From IMG/VR virus record IMGVR_UViG_3300020553_000043, positions 1 to 21,000 of that record: 21,000 nucleotides of DNA. One strand, given 5' to 3'. Numbering within the stretch: position 1 is the first letter of the stretch; each line of letters opens with the position of its first letter. Both the position numbers and the translations under genes were made by a program. Shown here one piece after another: positions 1 through 8,601 of this stretch. Origin of the DNA: a virus. The notes under the pieces are model-generated. The model was not told where the DNA came from and searched no databases. It was given only the letters and a program-made list of their open reading frames with translations.

Positions 1-453
1 TAACTTAATCCATGCACTTGTTTTATCTGTCTCCCAACTGTTGGGTGTTGACTTAGCCAATACCAACTCCTCACAACAACACTCCTCAAAGCCTCTATTC
101 TGTGGAGGGCATACTTGAGGGAGCTTGATAGACTTGTAATCAAAAAACATTCTATCCTCATTCTTAGCACATTCACACTCAGTTGTTTTAGTTGTTACAG
201 CAAATGATAACCAGTCAACACTATTGCCTAATGGACATGGATCATTTGACTTCAAACTATCAACATAAGTCCCACCTCCAACAAGATCCGTCATATACCA
301 TGTGTCAGCTCCATCATACCATATGTAATATGTATTACCAAAGTAAGTGAACTCAAAAGTATTGAATCCATTATACGTGCCTGATGCATCAACCTCAAAA
401 TTTAATTCGGCATAAGTACCAGATTGAAACGAAATATTAAGACAATCACACAT
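1..453 (-). CDS. Cysteine-rich distal tail-region protein, 3' end outside window
   Basis: The ORF starts at ATG 453 and runs open through position 1 for 151 codons without a stop, so the C-terminus is missing. Its first 8 bases overlap the end of the upstream tail gene (ATGTGTGA), which suggests translational coupling. The protein begins MCDCLN, has a beta-rich, aromatic first half (several Y, W and G residues) and nine cysteines in the visible part, including CEC and CCC clusters. I do not recognise the family. Its place after the tape measure and other tail genes suggests a baseplate, tail-tip or fibre-associated role, which is inference from position only. The clustered cysteines could bind a metal or form crosslinks. 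Confidence 0.75.
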   Translation of the reverse strand, partial: MCDCLNISFQSGTYAELNFEVDASGTYNGFNTFEFTYFGNTYYIWYDGADTWYMTDLVGGGTYVDSLKSNDPCPLGNSVDWLSFAVTTKTTECECAKNEDRMFFDYKSIKLPQVCPPQNRGFEECCCEELVLAKSTPNSWETDKTSAWIKL

Positions 454-2632
454 AACAACCTTTTATTTTAGATGTAAATTTAACTCCATTGGATAGGTTA
501 ACATTGTTTGGATTAAAGTAACACTCAATCAATGCAACCTGTGGACTTGGAAATGTTAAGTCTGCATACAACCCTGTAATCGGAGTCAATGGATTAGCTA
601 AGTTATTATCATAAGGAACAACCGTTGAACATATCCAGCGAGGTGATGCCTCTGTTGGTTCAATGGTAATCATACCCCAAACAGTTGCAGTATCCCATAT
701 GTCAGCTGTATTGATTGTATGATACGCACTAATCTTATGTAACTCACCTTCCACAACTACAGAAACAATTTGAGATGTGCTCACAACTTCCAAATCCATT
801 GTCTGATCTATTGCAGCATCAGAATCATAATCTTTGATTACAATATTCTCACTGTAGATGTGATCTAACTCATTGATGTCAACAGTAACTCTGAGCTGCA
901 ACTTCCAATCAGTTTCAGTTCCATAAGGCACCCAATTACGTGTTTGTTTGTTAGGAAAAAAGAATGCATTAGCATTAGGCTGTGCAATCCAATACTGCCA
1001 ACTATAAAAGAATGGCAGGTATATTCTCATACCATAGTGAGTAATCGTATCTATGTAAGAATCCCTCTCAAGTTGAGCTGTCAACTTAGCAGATGTTGAT
1101 GGCAAAGTTGTTATAACACTTTGAGATTGATTAACAGGATAGTATCCACCAACTTTTGGAACACCTGCAAAGTCAAAATAAGAGCTGTTCAATAGAAACT
1201 CCTCATCTGTCACTGCATTAACTGACCAAATTTCAGCCTTAGCATATCGTATATTTGCATTGATAGGTACTAAAAACTTACCAATGAATGCAATATCATC
1301 TTCAATGTTACCTTCAAATCCTAACTTAGTCACATTGTCATCTGCAATGTTTTGTGAATGATCAACAAATCTATGGACCGGCATATCTAATACACCAGGT
1401 GCAGGGGGTTGCTCAGTTAGTTGGTCTTCAAATAACAACAGGTTAACTGTTCCATACTTAGCCCAAATGTAAAATAACCTATCACCAATGCTTCGTGCAT
1501 CCATAAAGGTAATGAATGCTGCATTAGGTGTGAACTCCCAATCCCATGTGGTCACTGTTCCAACTGTCACAGGGTTGCTGAACTCTAATGTGTAACCTGC
1601 TCCACTTGGATTTGTTGGTGATGTCAGTATAATAGGGGCTGCACTTGTTTTGGTTTCAGCTAACATGCTCAAATGACTCTGATCATTTGTTTGGTTTTTA
1701 TAATATGTTGCATCAACCGGCATATAACCTGCTCCAAATCCAAAGGATGTACTTGCAGAATCAATTGAAATCTGTCCTGTTTGTACTGTGTTAAACTCCA
1801 ATACTGAAATACCACTTACAAGAGTTGCATTGGCAACACCTAAATTGAATGGCTCATCATACCAACCTGTATCTGCATTATCACTTATTACAAAAGTTGT
1901 ATTATGATTAGGATTGCCATAAGTACGCTGCCAAATTGTGCCAAAATAAGTTTTTAAACAGCCACCAAAATCAAAACTTGACTGTAACATTGGGCCGCCT
2001 TGAATAAATACCACTGATAAGTCATAGCTCCTGGTCTTATTTGGATAGGTTGTTTTATCAGTAATGGTTGCACTCACAGCATATTGCCCTGACTTGATAC
2101 CAACTTGAGTGCCTGTTACAACTTGATTTGTTGTTGTGCCTGTGAGATTAAATAATATCTTATTTACTGAGCCATCTATTAAGCTGTTTGGTGTAAGTGA
2201 GCCTGTTTGCTGTAAGAAATTCAAGTTAAGTTCCAATCCATTACGCTTTGAGCCACCTTTTTGTTTTGCTATGATGTAAACATATTGAGTGCCACTCTTC
2301 CATGTCATGGATGCATTGACAATCATTGTGTTTGCTGTCACACTTACTATCTCAACAGTGTTTGTATGGTGTATATTACCATTGGCATTGTAAATAATTA
2401 CCTCAATCTCATCACCTGCCTCAAACCCCTCTGATAGAAAACTTGCACCGGATAAACTTATCTGATTTTGACCTGCAAAGTAACTCAATACAATGGCAGG
2501 TGTCTCAATAATTGATATGTTTTCTGTTAATCTACATGTGTAAGTTTGTTTGTCACCTGCATTGGCTCGATAGAACCCCAGGTTAACATTAAACATATCA
2601 TTATAATTCTGATTACTTACTATAATTGGCAT
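446..2632 (-). CDS. Large beta-rich distal tail or baseplate protein
   Basis: A 728-residue protein lying downstream of the tape measure gene. The sequence is rich in T, N, S, V and aromatic residues with short beta-strand-like stretches throughout and almost no charged helical segments, as in baseplate, tail-tip or receptor-binding proteins. No transmembrane segment or signal peptide is visible. An FDFGGC motif lies near residue 220. ATG at 2632 overlaps the preceding 73-aa gene by 20 bases, and its TGA overlaps the start of the next gene by 8 bases, so it sits inside a tightly packed tail operon. I do not recognise a named family. A tail structural role is inferred from gene order and composition, and receptor binding is possible but unproven. 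Confidence 0.75.
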   Translation of the reverse strand: MPIIVSNQNYNDMFNVNLGFYRANAGDKQTYTCRLTENISIIETPAIVLSYFAGQNQISLSGASFLSEGFEAGDEIEVIIYNANGNIHHTNTVEIVSVTANTMIVNASMTWKSGTQYVYIIAKQKGGSKRNGLELNLNFLQQTGSLTPNSLIDGSVNKILFNLTGTTTNQVVTGTQVGIKSGQYAVSATITDKTTYPNKTRSYDLSVVFIQGGPMLQSSFDFGGCLKTYFGTIWQRTYGNPNHNTTFVISDNADTGWYDEPFNLGVANATLVSGISVLEFNTVQTGQISIDSASTSFGFGAGYMPVDATYYKNQTNDQSHLSMLAETKTSAAPIILTSPTNPSGAGYTLEFSNPVTVGTVTTWDWEFTPNAAFITFMDARSIGDRLFYIWAKYGTVNLLLFEDQLTEQPPAPGVLDMPVHRFVDHSQNIADDNVTKLGFEGNIEDDIAFIGKFLVPINANIRYAKAEIWSVNAVTDEEFLLNSSYFDFAGVPKVGGYYPVNQSQSVITTLPSTSAKLTAQLERDSYIDTITHYGMRIYLPFFYSWQYWIAQPNANAFFFPNKQTRNWVPYGTETDWKLQLRVTVDINELDHIYSENIVIKDYDSDAAIDQTMDLEVVSTSQIVSVVVEGELHKISAYHTINTADIWDTATVWGMITIEPTEASPRWICSTVVPYDNNLANPLTPITGLYADLTFPSPQVALIECYFNPNNVNLSNGVKFTSKIKGCYV

Positions 2633-2834
2633 ACTTGTTCACTAAATTATTGATTTGACTCATGTCTTTTGCCTGTTGTGCCTCTGATAAGTCACGTAAT
2701 AACTCATCTGCCTGCCCAGGGTTATCCTTTGCCACCTCTTTAATGGCCATGTGTGCCATTGTTAACACCCCTTGAAGAGAATTGGCAAGGTTTTCAGACA
2801 TTGCCTTGAGTTCATTTACTTGATCCTGTGTCAT
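2613..2834 (-). CDS. Small helical protein of the tail operon
   Basis: A 73-residue protein, MTQDQVNELK to NKYANYSK, that reads as two or three amphipathic helices rich in A, Q, D, E and K, with no membrane segment and no cysteine. Its ATG at 2834 shares one base with the stop of the upstream tail gene (TAATG), and its 3' end overlaps the next gene by 20 bases. This packing between two large tail genes supports real coding despite the short length. I do not recognise it. A small tail-tip component or assembly factor is plausible from position alone. Confidence 0.7.
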   Translation of the reverse strand: MTQDQVNELKAMSENLANSLQGVLTMAHMAIKEVAKDNPGQADELLRDLSEAQQAKDMSQINNLVNKYANYSK

Positions 2835-4579
2835 TAGTTTATCTTTTCTAAAATTACCTTACCATTTGCCCAATCAAGCGGCTCTTTGTATGTGATTTTA
2901 GCATCACTTTTCTCATCAATCCACTCAATTCTCAGTACCTCACACCACTTATTGTTAGTGAAAATGTAGTTACTGTTCTGCAAAGATACAAATTGAGATT
3001 GTCTTAATCTTATTCGAGCCTCTTCATGTATGATAAAATCATTATTTGCTATGAAATTAATGTAGTGAAAGTTATTCCATAAGGCTGTTGCACTGTATGT
3101 ATCATCAAAATTATTATTGGAAGTATCAAGGCTCACCTTATTACCGCCTGCAGGTGCCTGCTTAACATATAAACTTTTTGTGATACCAAAGTATTCATTA
3201 GACACCTTTAACACGTTAACTCTATCTAATATCTGAGCATAATAATTAGTTCCATTACCAACACCAAAGGATGCAAATGCAATAGTGATAGTGTCAACAA
3301 GTATCAAAAATGGAATTGCCAACACCTCAATGAAACTTAATTTTCCTTTTGGAGCTCCCATTGCAAAGTTAATCCTAACCTCATTCAATCCCTTGATAGT
3401 AACAAGGTCAGCATTGACAGTTGGTACGTTATTCTCAGTTGAGTATTCAGCTTGATGCCTTGCGAACATCTTGCCATCAACTGTGTGAGTATCAGTGTAA
3501 TCTAATGTGTAAGAAATGTAATATCTCTTCCATGCCTCCTCTGTATTGTAAGTGAACTGCTCATCTCTATCCGGTTGTATGTTCAATGCAGGATCTATCT
3601 GTAAAGGTGTTTGAGTATCAAGCCAATCTCTCCTCTCAATCCTTACTGTCTTATTTGTAGGGTCAATAAATAGCTTTGCATTGAATTGCTTTAACACCTC
3701 ATCAAGCCATGCTCCAAAGGTTGGTGTTGTATCAGATGCTGAGCATGTTGCTTTGTTCTTTGGATCTGCTAAATCATTGGATATGCCATCAAAGAAACTG
3801 TCATTATCTTCATTCAATGGAACCGGCAAAGTTAACCAACCCGGTTGAAGGTTAAATATTGTAACAGATGGCAAAGCTGTGTAACCTAAAAACTGACACC
3901 CTTTGTTGAATATCTCTGAGTAATACAGTCCTTTAAAGTATTTTATTCGAGGGAACAGGATAGGAAATAATTGACTAATTAATGTTATGATAGCAGATAA
4001 TAAACTAATCCAATAGATTATCTGAATGGCCCATTTTAATGCAGCCTGTATGGGAGCTGTTGGGGTTTCAGCTGACCTATCTGCAAAATCTTTAATTGCA
4101 TTATACAACTGAACAGTCATTATGAATATTGTTGTACTCAATTGTAATGCCATCATGGCAGCATCATCCCTCACAACAATATATCCTACTCTTTTCTCAT
4201 CAAAATAAAATGGATCATCTTTAACCATCAAATCAAAGGATGTGCCTCGAGCCTTATCCCAAAATGTATCTGATCCATTACGTCTCTTTAACTTGACTTC
4301 AATCTCATGCTGTCTGATTACAGGCTTAGCACTTGAATCTGATAAGTCAATATAGTAATCAAGTGAGATGTTGCCATCCATTTCAACTGTGTAAGGTATG
4401 CCAATGAATAAACCATTATTTTGAATCCATGTTTTGATGTACTGATTAGCCTCCCTTGGTAAGATCACTGAGTCAACATTCAGACTCAACACATCTGGAT
4501 CACCTGTGAAATCACTCACAACCCCAATTGAATCCCTGTTGCGTGGGCTTACCTCAATCCCATTTAATAAGTGTCTCAT
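2834..4579 (-). CDS. Tail protein downstream of tape measure (probable tail-tip or distal tail component)
   Basis: A 581-residue protein whose ATG overlaps the tape measure stop (ATGA), as distal-tail genes commonly follow the tape measure in siphophages. The N-terminal ~130 residues look like a beta-rich domain; the C-terminal half includes LFIDPTNKTVRIERRDW and strand-rich text resembling baseplate or tail-tip folds. Two hydrophobic stretches stand out, roughly residues 180-212 (around WAIQIIYWISLLSAII) and 415-440 (around AIPFLILVDTITIAFA). Hydrophobic segments are unusual for a virion surface protein and might act in membrane contact during DNA entry. The exact family is not recognised, so the call rests on gene order and general character. 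Confidence 0.7.
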   Translation of the reverse strand: MRHLLNGIEVSPRNRDSIGVVSDFTGDPDVLSLNVDSVILPREANQYIKTWIQNNGLFIGIPYTVEMDGNISLDYYIDLSDSSAKPVIRQHEIEVKLKRRNGSDTFWDKARGTSFDLMVKDDPFYFDEKRVGYIVVRDDAAMMALQLSTTIFIMTVQLYNAIKDFADRSAETPTAPIQAALKWAIQIIYWISLLSAIITLISQLFPILFPRIKYFKGLYYSEIFNKGCQFLGYTALPSVTIFNLQPGWLTLPVPLNEDNDSFFDGISNDLADPKNKATCSASDTTPTFGAWLDEVLKQFNAKLFIDPTNKTVRIERRDWLDTQTPLQIDPALNIQPDRDEQFTYNTEEAWKRYYISYTLDYTDTHTVDGKMFARHQAEYSTENNVPTVNADLVTIKGLNEVRINFAMGAPKGKLSFIEVLAIPFLILVDTITIAFASFGVGNGTNYYAQILDRVNVLKVSNEYFGITKSLYVKQAPAGGNKVSLDTSNNNFDDTYSATALWNNFHYINFIANNDFIIHEEARIRLRQSQFVSLQNSNYIFTNNKWCEVLRIEWIDEKSDAKITYKEPLDWANGKVILEKIN

Positions 4580-7500
4580 TTTCTTACTTTAAATCTGTTA
4601 TAGACTGTTGTATTACCTTTGCGAGTTGACTGTACTATCTCCATTGCTGACTGTGTAATCTCACCTAATTGGATGTTGGTCTCTGGCTTATGCTTAATCA
4701 CATCTGTAAGGTTGTCTAACTTAGATGCTAAGATAGCTAAATCCATTGAACTGTGTGCAACATCTTGACCAACTAACCTGCCATTTTGATACTCCATTGC
4801 AAGCCTTGTTAACTGCTCATTAGTAAGGTTGCCTATCTGGTCATTCAATGACTTAGGTATAACCCTCTCATGTGGATGTAACACAGCGTGAAATCCTCCT
4901 TTACCATCTACTCCACCGCCTGCACCTGTGTCCTCTGTTCCATCATAGAACATTGGCAGTGAACTAATGAAAGCCTGTAATAAACTTGCATCTTTAATGG
5001 TGTTCATTAGAGCTGTCTTAGGGTCCTTTGCAGCGTGACTTGCATAGGTCTGATATATTGTGTTAGCCAGCTCCATTCTTTGCTGTCTCTTTTGCTCTCT
5101 CTCTTTTTTTCTGTTGCCCTCTGCAATGATACGCTCCTGTTCAGCAAGTGACTCTTTTGCATTGATGTTACCATTGGCAGCCAAAGTTCTGTACATGTCA
5201 GCTTGTTTCTCAGCCGCTGCAATTTCTTTGTCAATTAGTGCAATACGCTCATCTGATTGTTTCTTTAAAAAGTCAGTTGTTTTCTGTGCAAATTCCTGAG
5301 TAGTTTTCCATCTTTCTTCATTGGCTTTTTTATCTTCTTCCTTTTGTTCTAAATTTGCCTTATCCTGTGCAGCTTTAATCTCTTTATTCCTTTTTTGATA
5401 AGCTAATGTGGTTAACTTATCGTACTCCTGCTGACTTATTTCCTTTTTATCCAATTGAGTTTGTAATGCCCATAACTCATCTTGATAAGCATTCTCAATT
5501 AATTTCTTTTGCTTTTTAAGACCCTCATCCATTAAGTCTGTCTCAGCATCTCTGATTTTCTTTGCAGCATCATATTGTTTCTGATCATCTGCAATCATTT
5601 CAGCCACCAATTTATCCTCTGCCTCTTTATCTATTGCATCCCATTTTTGATTGATGTCATAGATACCCTTTCTGATATTCTCTTGATATTGTTTTTCTAA
5701 TGCTGCTATCTTAGTGGCTTGTTCCTTATCATCTTTGAGCTCAACTTTGGCATCCTCTAATTTACGTTTATAATCAAGAGCCAATGCATCTAATTCCTTT
5801 TTTCTGCTCTCATCTCTGGCTGCCATCTTCTCATCCTCTAATCTGCGTTGAATATCTATCTCAGTTTGTGCATTATCATTCTGAGTATTTAATTTATCAT
5901 TATTATGTTTTTGGTCAATCTTTTTATCCTCTAATAACATGGCATCTTTTTTACCCTGTATTTGAGCTCTTTGTAATTCTAATTTCCTAATAGCTTCTTT
6001 TCCCTGCTTTTCTGTTTCACCTGGATCAAATACCATTTTAGCCACCCAATCAGATGCTGTCTCTAATCCCTCACTGATATATTGATTGATGTTTTTATCT
6101 ATCATTCTACCTTTGCCCAGCATCTCGCTAATCAAGTTTATCTCCTCAATTACAACATCAAATGGCAAAGCAATTGCCCTTGTAACTAATGCCATTGACT
6201 CTAAGGTGATACGCACATACCATGACAAATATTCTGCATATAATTTTTGAGAATCAATACGACCTTGAATCTCATTTTTTTGTCTCTGAATATCAATATC
6301 TAATGAATTTATTTGTTTGTTTAATTCTATTTCCTTTAATTTATTAATCTCTTTTTGAGATTTACCTTGAAGGAGCATTGTACTTTCCTGAGCCTCAAGT
6401 AACTCTAATTTATACTCAGAATCTGCGACATCCTGTTTAAGTTTTTCTCCATATTTCTTTTGCTCAGCAGATACACCTGTGACAGCCTCCTTAATATCAT
6501 CCCAATAGGCAACAATAGTTCCTAATGCAACAACCAATAAACCAATACCTGTTGCAGCAATACCACCTCTAATACCAGATAAGGCAGCCTTGGCAGCTGT
6601 GCCCATCTTAGAAAATCCTGTACTACCTGCATTGACAGCAACATTTTGAGCATTTTGAGCAGCTGTGAATTGGAAGGTCTTAGCAATGGCTGCTGTAAAT
6701 CCTGCCCTTATTTCAGTGAGCATGTCACCTAATCCTCCCAAAGTCTTTAATGCATCACCTAATCCTGCAAGAGCCTGGAGTTTTGCCATGCCTTCCAAGA
6801 TATTCTCATTCTCAACACCCAATAACATCATACTTGATTGCACTCCCTGGAAGGCTGCAATACCAATCTCACCTGCCTTAGCTGTTGCACCGGCAAAATT
6901 CTCCATTGCTGTACCTGCTGTGGCCTTAACAACTGCCTGAGTATCTGAAATTCTATCCCTAAGTTCACCGGCTTGCTGTGCCATTTGTTGGAATTGCGGG
7001 TCAGACTCATCCATGTTCTGCAATGCCTGAGTTAATTCTCTCAATTGTAGCTTTAAACTCTTTGTTGCCTCACCATAATTACCAACATTTCGTTGATGTT
7101 GACCCACTGTTGCATCAACTTTCTTCAATTGAGCATCTAATCTGGTCACTGTATCAAGTAATTCCTTACCCTCTACACTGTTTTCTTGGTTCTGAACAGC
7201 TAAATCCTTGTATGCTTTACGAGCTTTGTTAAGTTCAGCACTAAGTTTACTGTAAGCACTTGCCTCATTAGATGCTAACTTAGCCGCTTTCTCCTGTTCC
7301 TTTGCCAATCTTGCAGTCTCTTGAGCTTGCATCTTTTGGAGCTTGACAATTTCCTGCTCAGCTTTAATCTTTTGTTGGTCTGCCTGTGCTTTCAACTTCT
7401 CAATCTGTACAGCCTGTTGCATTAACTTATTTGCCTGCTCACTTGCTGCACTGAATTGCTTTAACTGAGCTGTTGATGCCTGTGTATTAGCTGTTAATTC

Positions 7501-7641
7501 AGTCTTTAATCCTTGAGCTGTTGCCTTGAGTTCAGCCTGTAACTCATTGAATACTGCCAATGTTTTAGATGCTGAATCCCTAACTCCTTTGAACAAATCC
7601 TCCTGTTCAAATAGATCACTACTACTTATCTTTTTTGCCAT
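4576..7641 (-). CDS. Tail tape measure protein
   Basis: A 1021-residue protein, the longest in the window, dominated by A/Q/K/E-rich coiled coil at residues ~30-240 and ~570-870. A hydrophobic stretch sits near residues 352-385 (around TGIGLLVVALGTIVAYW), followed by a second amphipathic stretch around ALVTRAIALPFDVVIEEI. The C-terminal part carries FYDGTEDTG, then a G-rich linker and HAVLHPHERVIP, a pattern I associate with tape measure proteins of Bacteroidota phages. Tape measure proteins set tail length and pass into the cell during DNA ejection. At about 0.15 nm per residue (general rule for the family), a tail near 150 nm is inferred. The start ATG overlaps the preceding gene by 20 bases. 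Confidence 0.92.
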   Translation of the reverse strand: MAKKISSSDLFEQEDLFKGVRDSASKTLAVFNELQAELKATAQGLKTELTANTQASTAQLKQFSAASEQANKLMQQAVQIEKLKAQADQQKIKAEQEIVKLQKMQAQETARLAKEQEKAAKLASNEASAYSKLSAELNKARKAYKDLAVQNQENSVEGKELLDTVTRLDAQLKKVDATVGQHQRNVGNYGEATKSLKLQLRELTQALQNMDESDPQFQQMAQQAGELRDRISDTQAVVKATAGTAMENFAGATAKAGEIGIAAFQGVQSSMMLLGVENENILEGMAKLQALAGLGDALKTLGGLGDMLTEIRAGFTAAIAKTFQFTAAQNAQNVAVNAGSTGFSKMGTAAKAALSGIRGGIAATGIGLLVVALGTIVAYWDDIKEAVTGVSAEQKKYGEKLKQDVADSEYKLELLEAQESTMLLQGKSQKEINKLKEIELNKQINSLDIDIQRQKNEIQGRIDSQKLYAEYLSWYVRITLESMALVTRAIALPFDVVIEEINLISEMLGKGRMIDKNINQYISEGLETASDWVAKMVFDPGETEKQGKEAIRKLELQRAQIQGKKDAMLLEDKKIDQKHNNDKLNTQNDNAQTEIDIQRRLEDEKMAARDESRKKELDALALDYKRKLEDAKVELKDDKEQATKIAALEKQYQENIRKGIYDINQKWDAIDKEAEDKLVAEMIADDQKQYDAAKKIRDAETDLMDEGLKKQKKLIENAYQDELWALQTQLDKKEISQQEYDKLTTLAYQKRNKEIKAAQDKANLEQKEEDKKANEERWKTTQEFAQKTTDFLKKQSDERIALIDKEIAAAEKQADMYRTLAANGNINAKESLAEQERIIAEGNRKKEREQKRQQRMELANTIYQTYASHAAKDPKTALMNTIKDASLLQAFISSLPMFYDGTEDTGAGGGVDGKGGFHAVLHPHERVIPKSLNDQIGNLTNEQLTRLAMEYQNGRLVGQDVAHSSMDLAILASKLDNLTDVIKHKPETNIQLGEITQSAMEIVQSTRKGNTTVYNRFKVRK

Positions 7642-8068
7642 TTTGAGCCTTTAAATAACGTTCATATTCCTTTTGTAAAGTAAAAAATTCCTTTACACTT
7701 ATTTCCTTTGGCTTGATCCACTGACCCAACCATTTAGACATGTGGACCATCATCTGTTCAATGGTGACTCCACTGCCTGTTGTATTAACCATACTCTTTA
7801 ACCGCTCCTCCTCCATCTGTATCAAGGTTAATTTAAACTTATCACCTGTAATCACATACTCAAGTTCAATCAAAGCCTTTTGTTTTATCACTTTGAGAAT
7901 CTTAGCATGTACCTTTGACAATCCAAACTCCTTAATGTACTCATCATGCAGTCGCTCCCACACTTCAATATCCTTTTGTTCTGAGCCATTCTCAGACCTT
8001 CTAACAAACTTTAACTCACCCGACAAACATTTATACCAATTGTGTATTGGTAACTCATCAATACTCAG
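7622..8068 (-). CDS. Conserved tail-assembly gene preceding the tape measure; start codon unclear
   Basis: The frame is open from ATG 8206 (194 codons), but its first ~46 residues lie inside the upstream gene and read as a basic, Ser/Arg-rich shadow. Protein-like sequence begins at LSIDELPIHNWYKC, with VWERLHDEYIKEFGLS further on, which I recall from proteins placed before the tape measure in Bacteroidota phages. No ATG, GTG or TTG lies at that point; the nearest options are CTG at 8068 and ATT at 8062. AGGA ends six bases before the CTG. The interval given assumes CTG. The position is that of a tail assembly chaperone, although the function is inferred. The frame is +1 relative to the upstream gene, so a frameshift fusion is also possible. 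Confidence 0.65.
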   Translation of the reverse strand: MSIDELPIHNWYKCLSGELKFVRRSENGSEQKDIEVWERLHDEYIKEFGLSKVHAKILKVIKQKALIELEYVITGDKFKLTLIQMEEERLKSMVNTTGSGVTIEQMMVHMSKWLGQWIKPKEISVKEFFTLQKEYERYLKAQNGKKDK

Positions 8069-8528
8069 ATAATATCCTGCGTATCTCTTTGTTGTATCTT
8101 GTGAGGAGTTCCTCCTGGAGCTTAATCCTGCTCTCTTCAGTGAGCCCAATAATGCCCTCCCCGAATTTTGTAAATAAGTTATCATTGTCTTTAATTGGGT
8201 CCGCATCTATTTCAAAAAAATCTTTTCCTAACAAAAATACCATACTTTTATAGAAATCACCACTATCAAATAAATTATATGGCTCTCCTTCCCTTTTGCG
8301 GCCATCTGATAACATCTCTGTTGTGGCTGAATAGGTTGTTCTACCATTGTCTTTATTTCTCAATGGATTGCCACTCTCATCAACACCCTTATCAAGTAAC
8401 TGATCTTGTTGGATGTACTCTACAATGATAGTATTTTGCAGTGTTTTGTCTAAGAATACCCTCTTCCATACCTCATCTGGCTTGAGAAAAGATGTAATGT
8501 TATCCAATAAATTTATAGCTGCCTCCAT
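8058..8528 (-). CDS. Tail completion/neck-like protein (HK97 gp10-like character)
   Basis: A 156-residue protein starting at ATG 8528 (MEAAINLLDN). An ATG at 8561 would add 11 residues but lies in the loop of a terminator hairpin, so the inner start is preferred. The middle contains GRKREGEPYNLFDSGDFYKS, and the C-terminal half has FGEGIIGLTEES and a terminal basic helix, features I associate with HK97 gp10/tail-completion-like proteins of Bacteroidota phages. Such proteins act at the head-tail joint or in tail assembly. It follows a terminator and a possible -7 box (TACCTTTG). The following gene overlaps its end in the +1 frame. Confidence 0.7.
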   Translation of the reverse strand: MEAAINLLDNITSFLKPDEVWKRVFLDKTLQNTIIVEYIQQDQLLDKGVDESGNPLRNKDNGRTTYSATTEMLSDGRKREGEPYNLFDSGDFYKSMVFLLGKDFFEIDADPIKDNDNLFTKFGEGIIGLTEESRIKLQEELLTRYNKEIRRILSEY

Positions 8529-8536
8529 TTCAGAAT

Positions 8537-8544
8537 CAAAGGTA
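8537..8544 (-). promoter_or_regulatory. Candidate Bacteroidota -7 promoter box (TACCTTTG)
   Basis: On the minus strand the sequence reads TACCTTTG, matching the Bacteroidota -7 consensus TAnnTTTG. It lies eight bases upstream of ATG 8528 and just after the terminator hairpin. No TTTG box is visible at the usual distance upstream, and the transcript would be nearly leaderless. One such 8-mer near some gene start is expected by chance in a window this size, so support is weak. Confidence 0.3.
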
Positions 8545-8545
8545 T

Positions 8546-8584
8546 AAAAAAAGACCCGCACATTTCTGAGCGAGTCTCTTTTTT
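8546..8584 (-). terminator. Intrinsic terminator after the major tail gene
   Basis: Read on the minus strand, GACTCGC and GCGGGTC (8576-8570 and 8559-8553) form a 7-base-pair stem with one G-U pair and a 10-base loop, followed directly by seven T residues (8552-8546). It lies 18-56 bases beyond the stop of the probable major tail gene and before the next gene. A terminator here would cap a transcript carrying the high-copy capsid and tail-tube genes and lower expression of the assembly genes downstream. Confidence 0.75.
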
Positions 8585-8601
8585 GGGTTTATAGTTTAAT
8601 A

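Noticed and set aside
5060-7232. Several plus-strand open frames inside the tape measure gene, and similar ones elsewhere
   Set aside because: They are antisense to strong coding sequence, have low-complexity translations and no promoter or neighbour support.
8529-8561. Upstream ATG at 8561 as start of the tail completion-like gene
   Set aside because: It lies in the loop of the terminator hairpin, and the extra 11 residues would be translated across the U-tract; the inner ATG at 8528 fits better.
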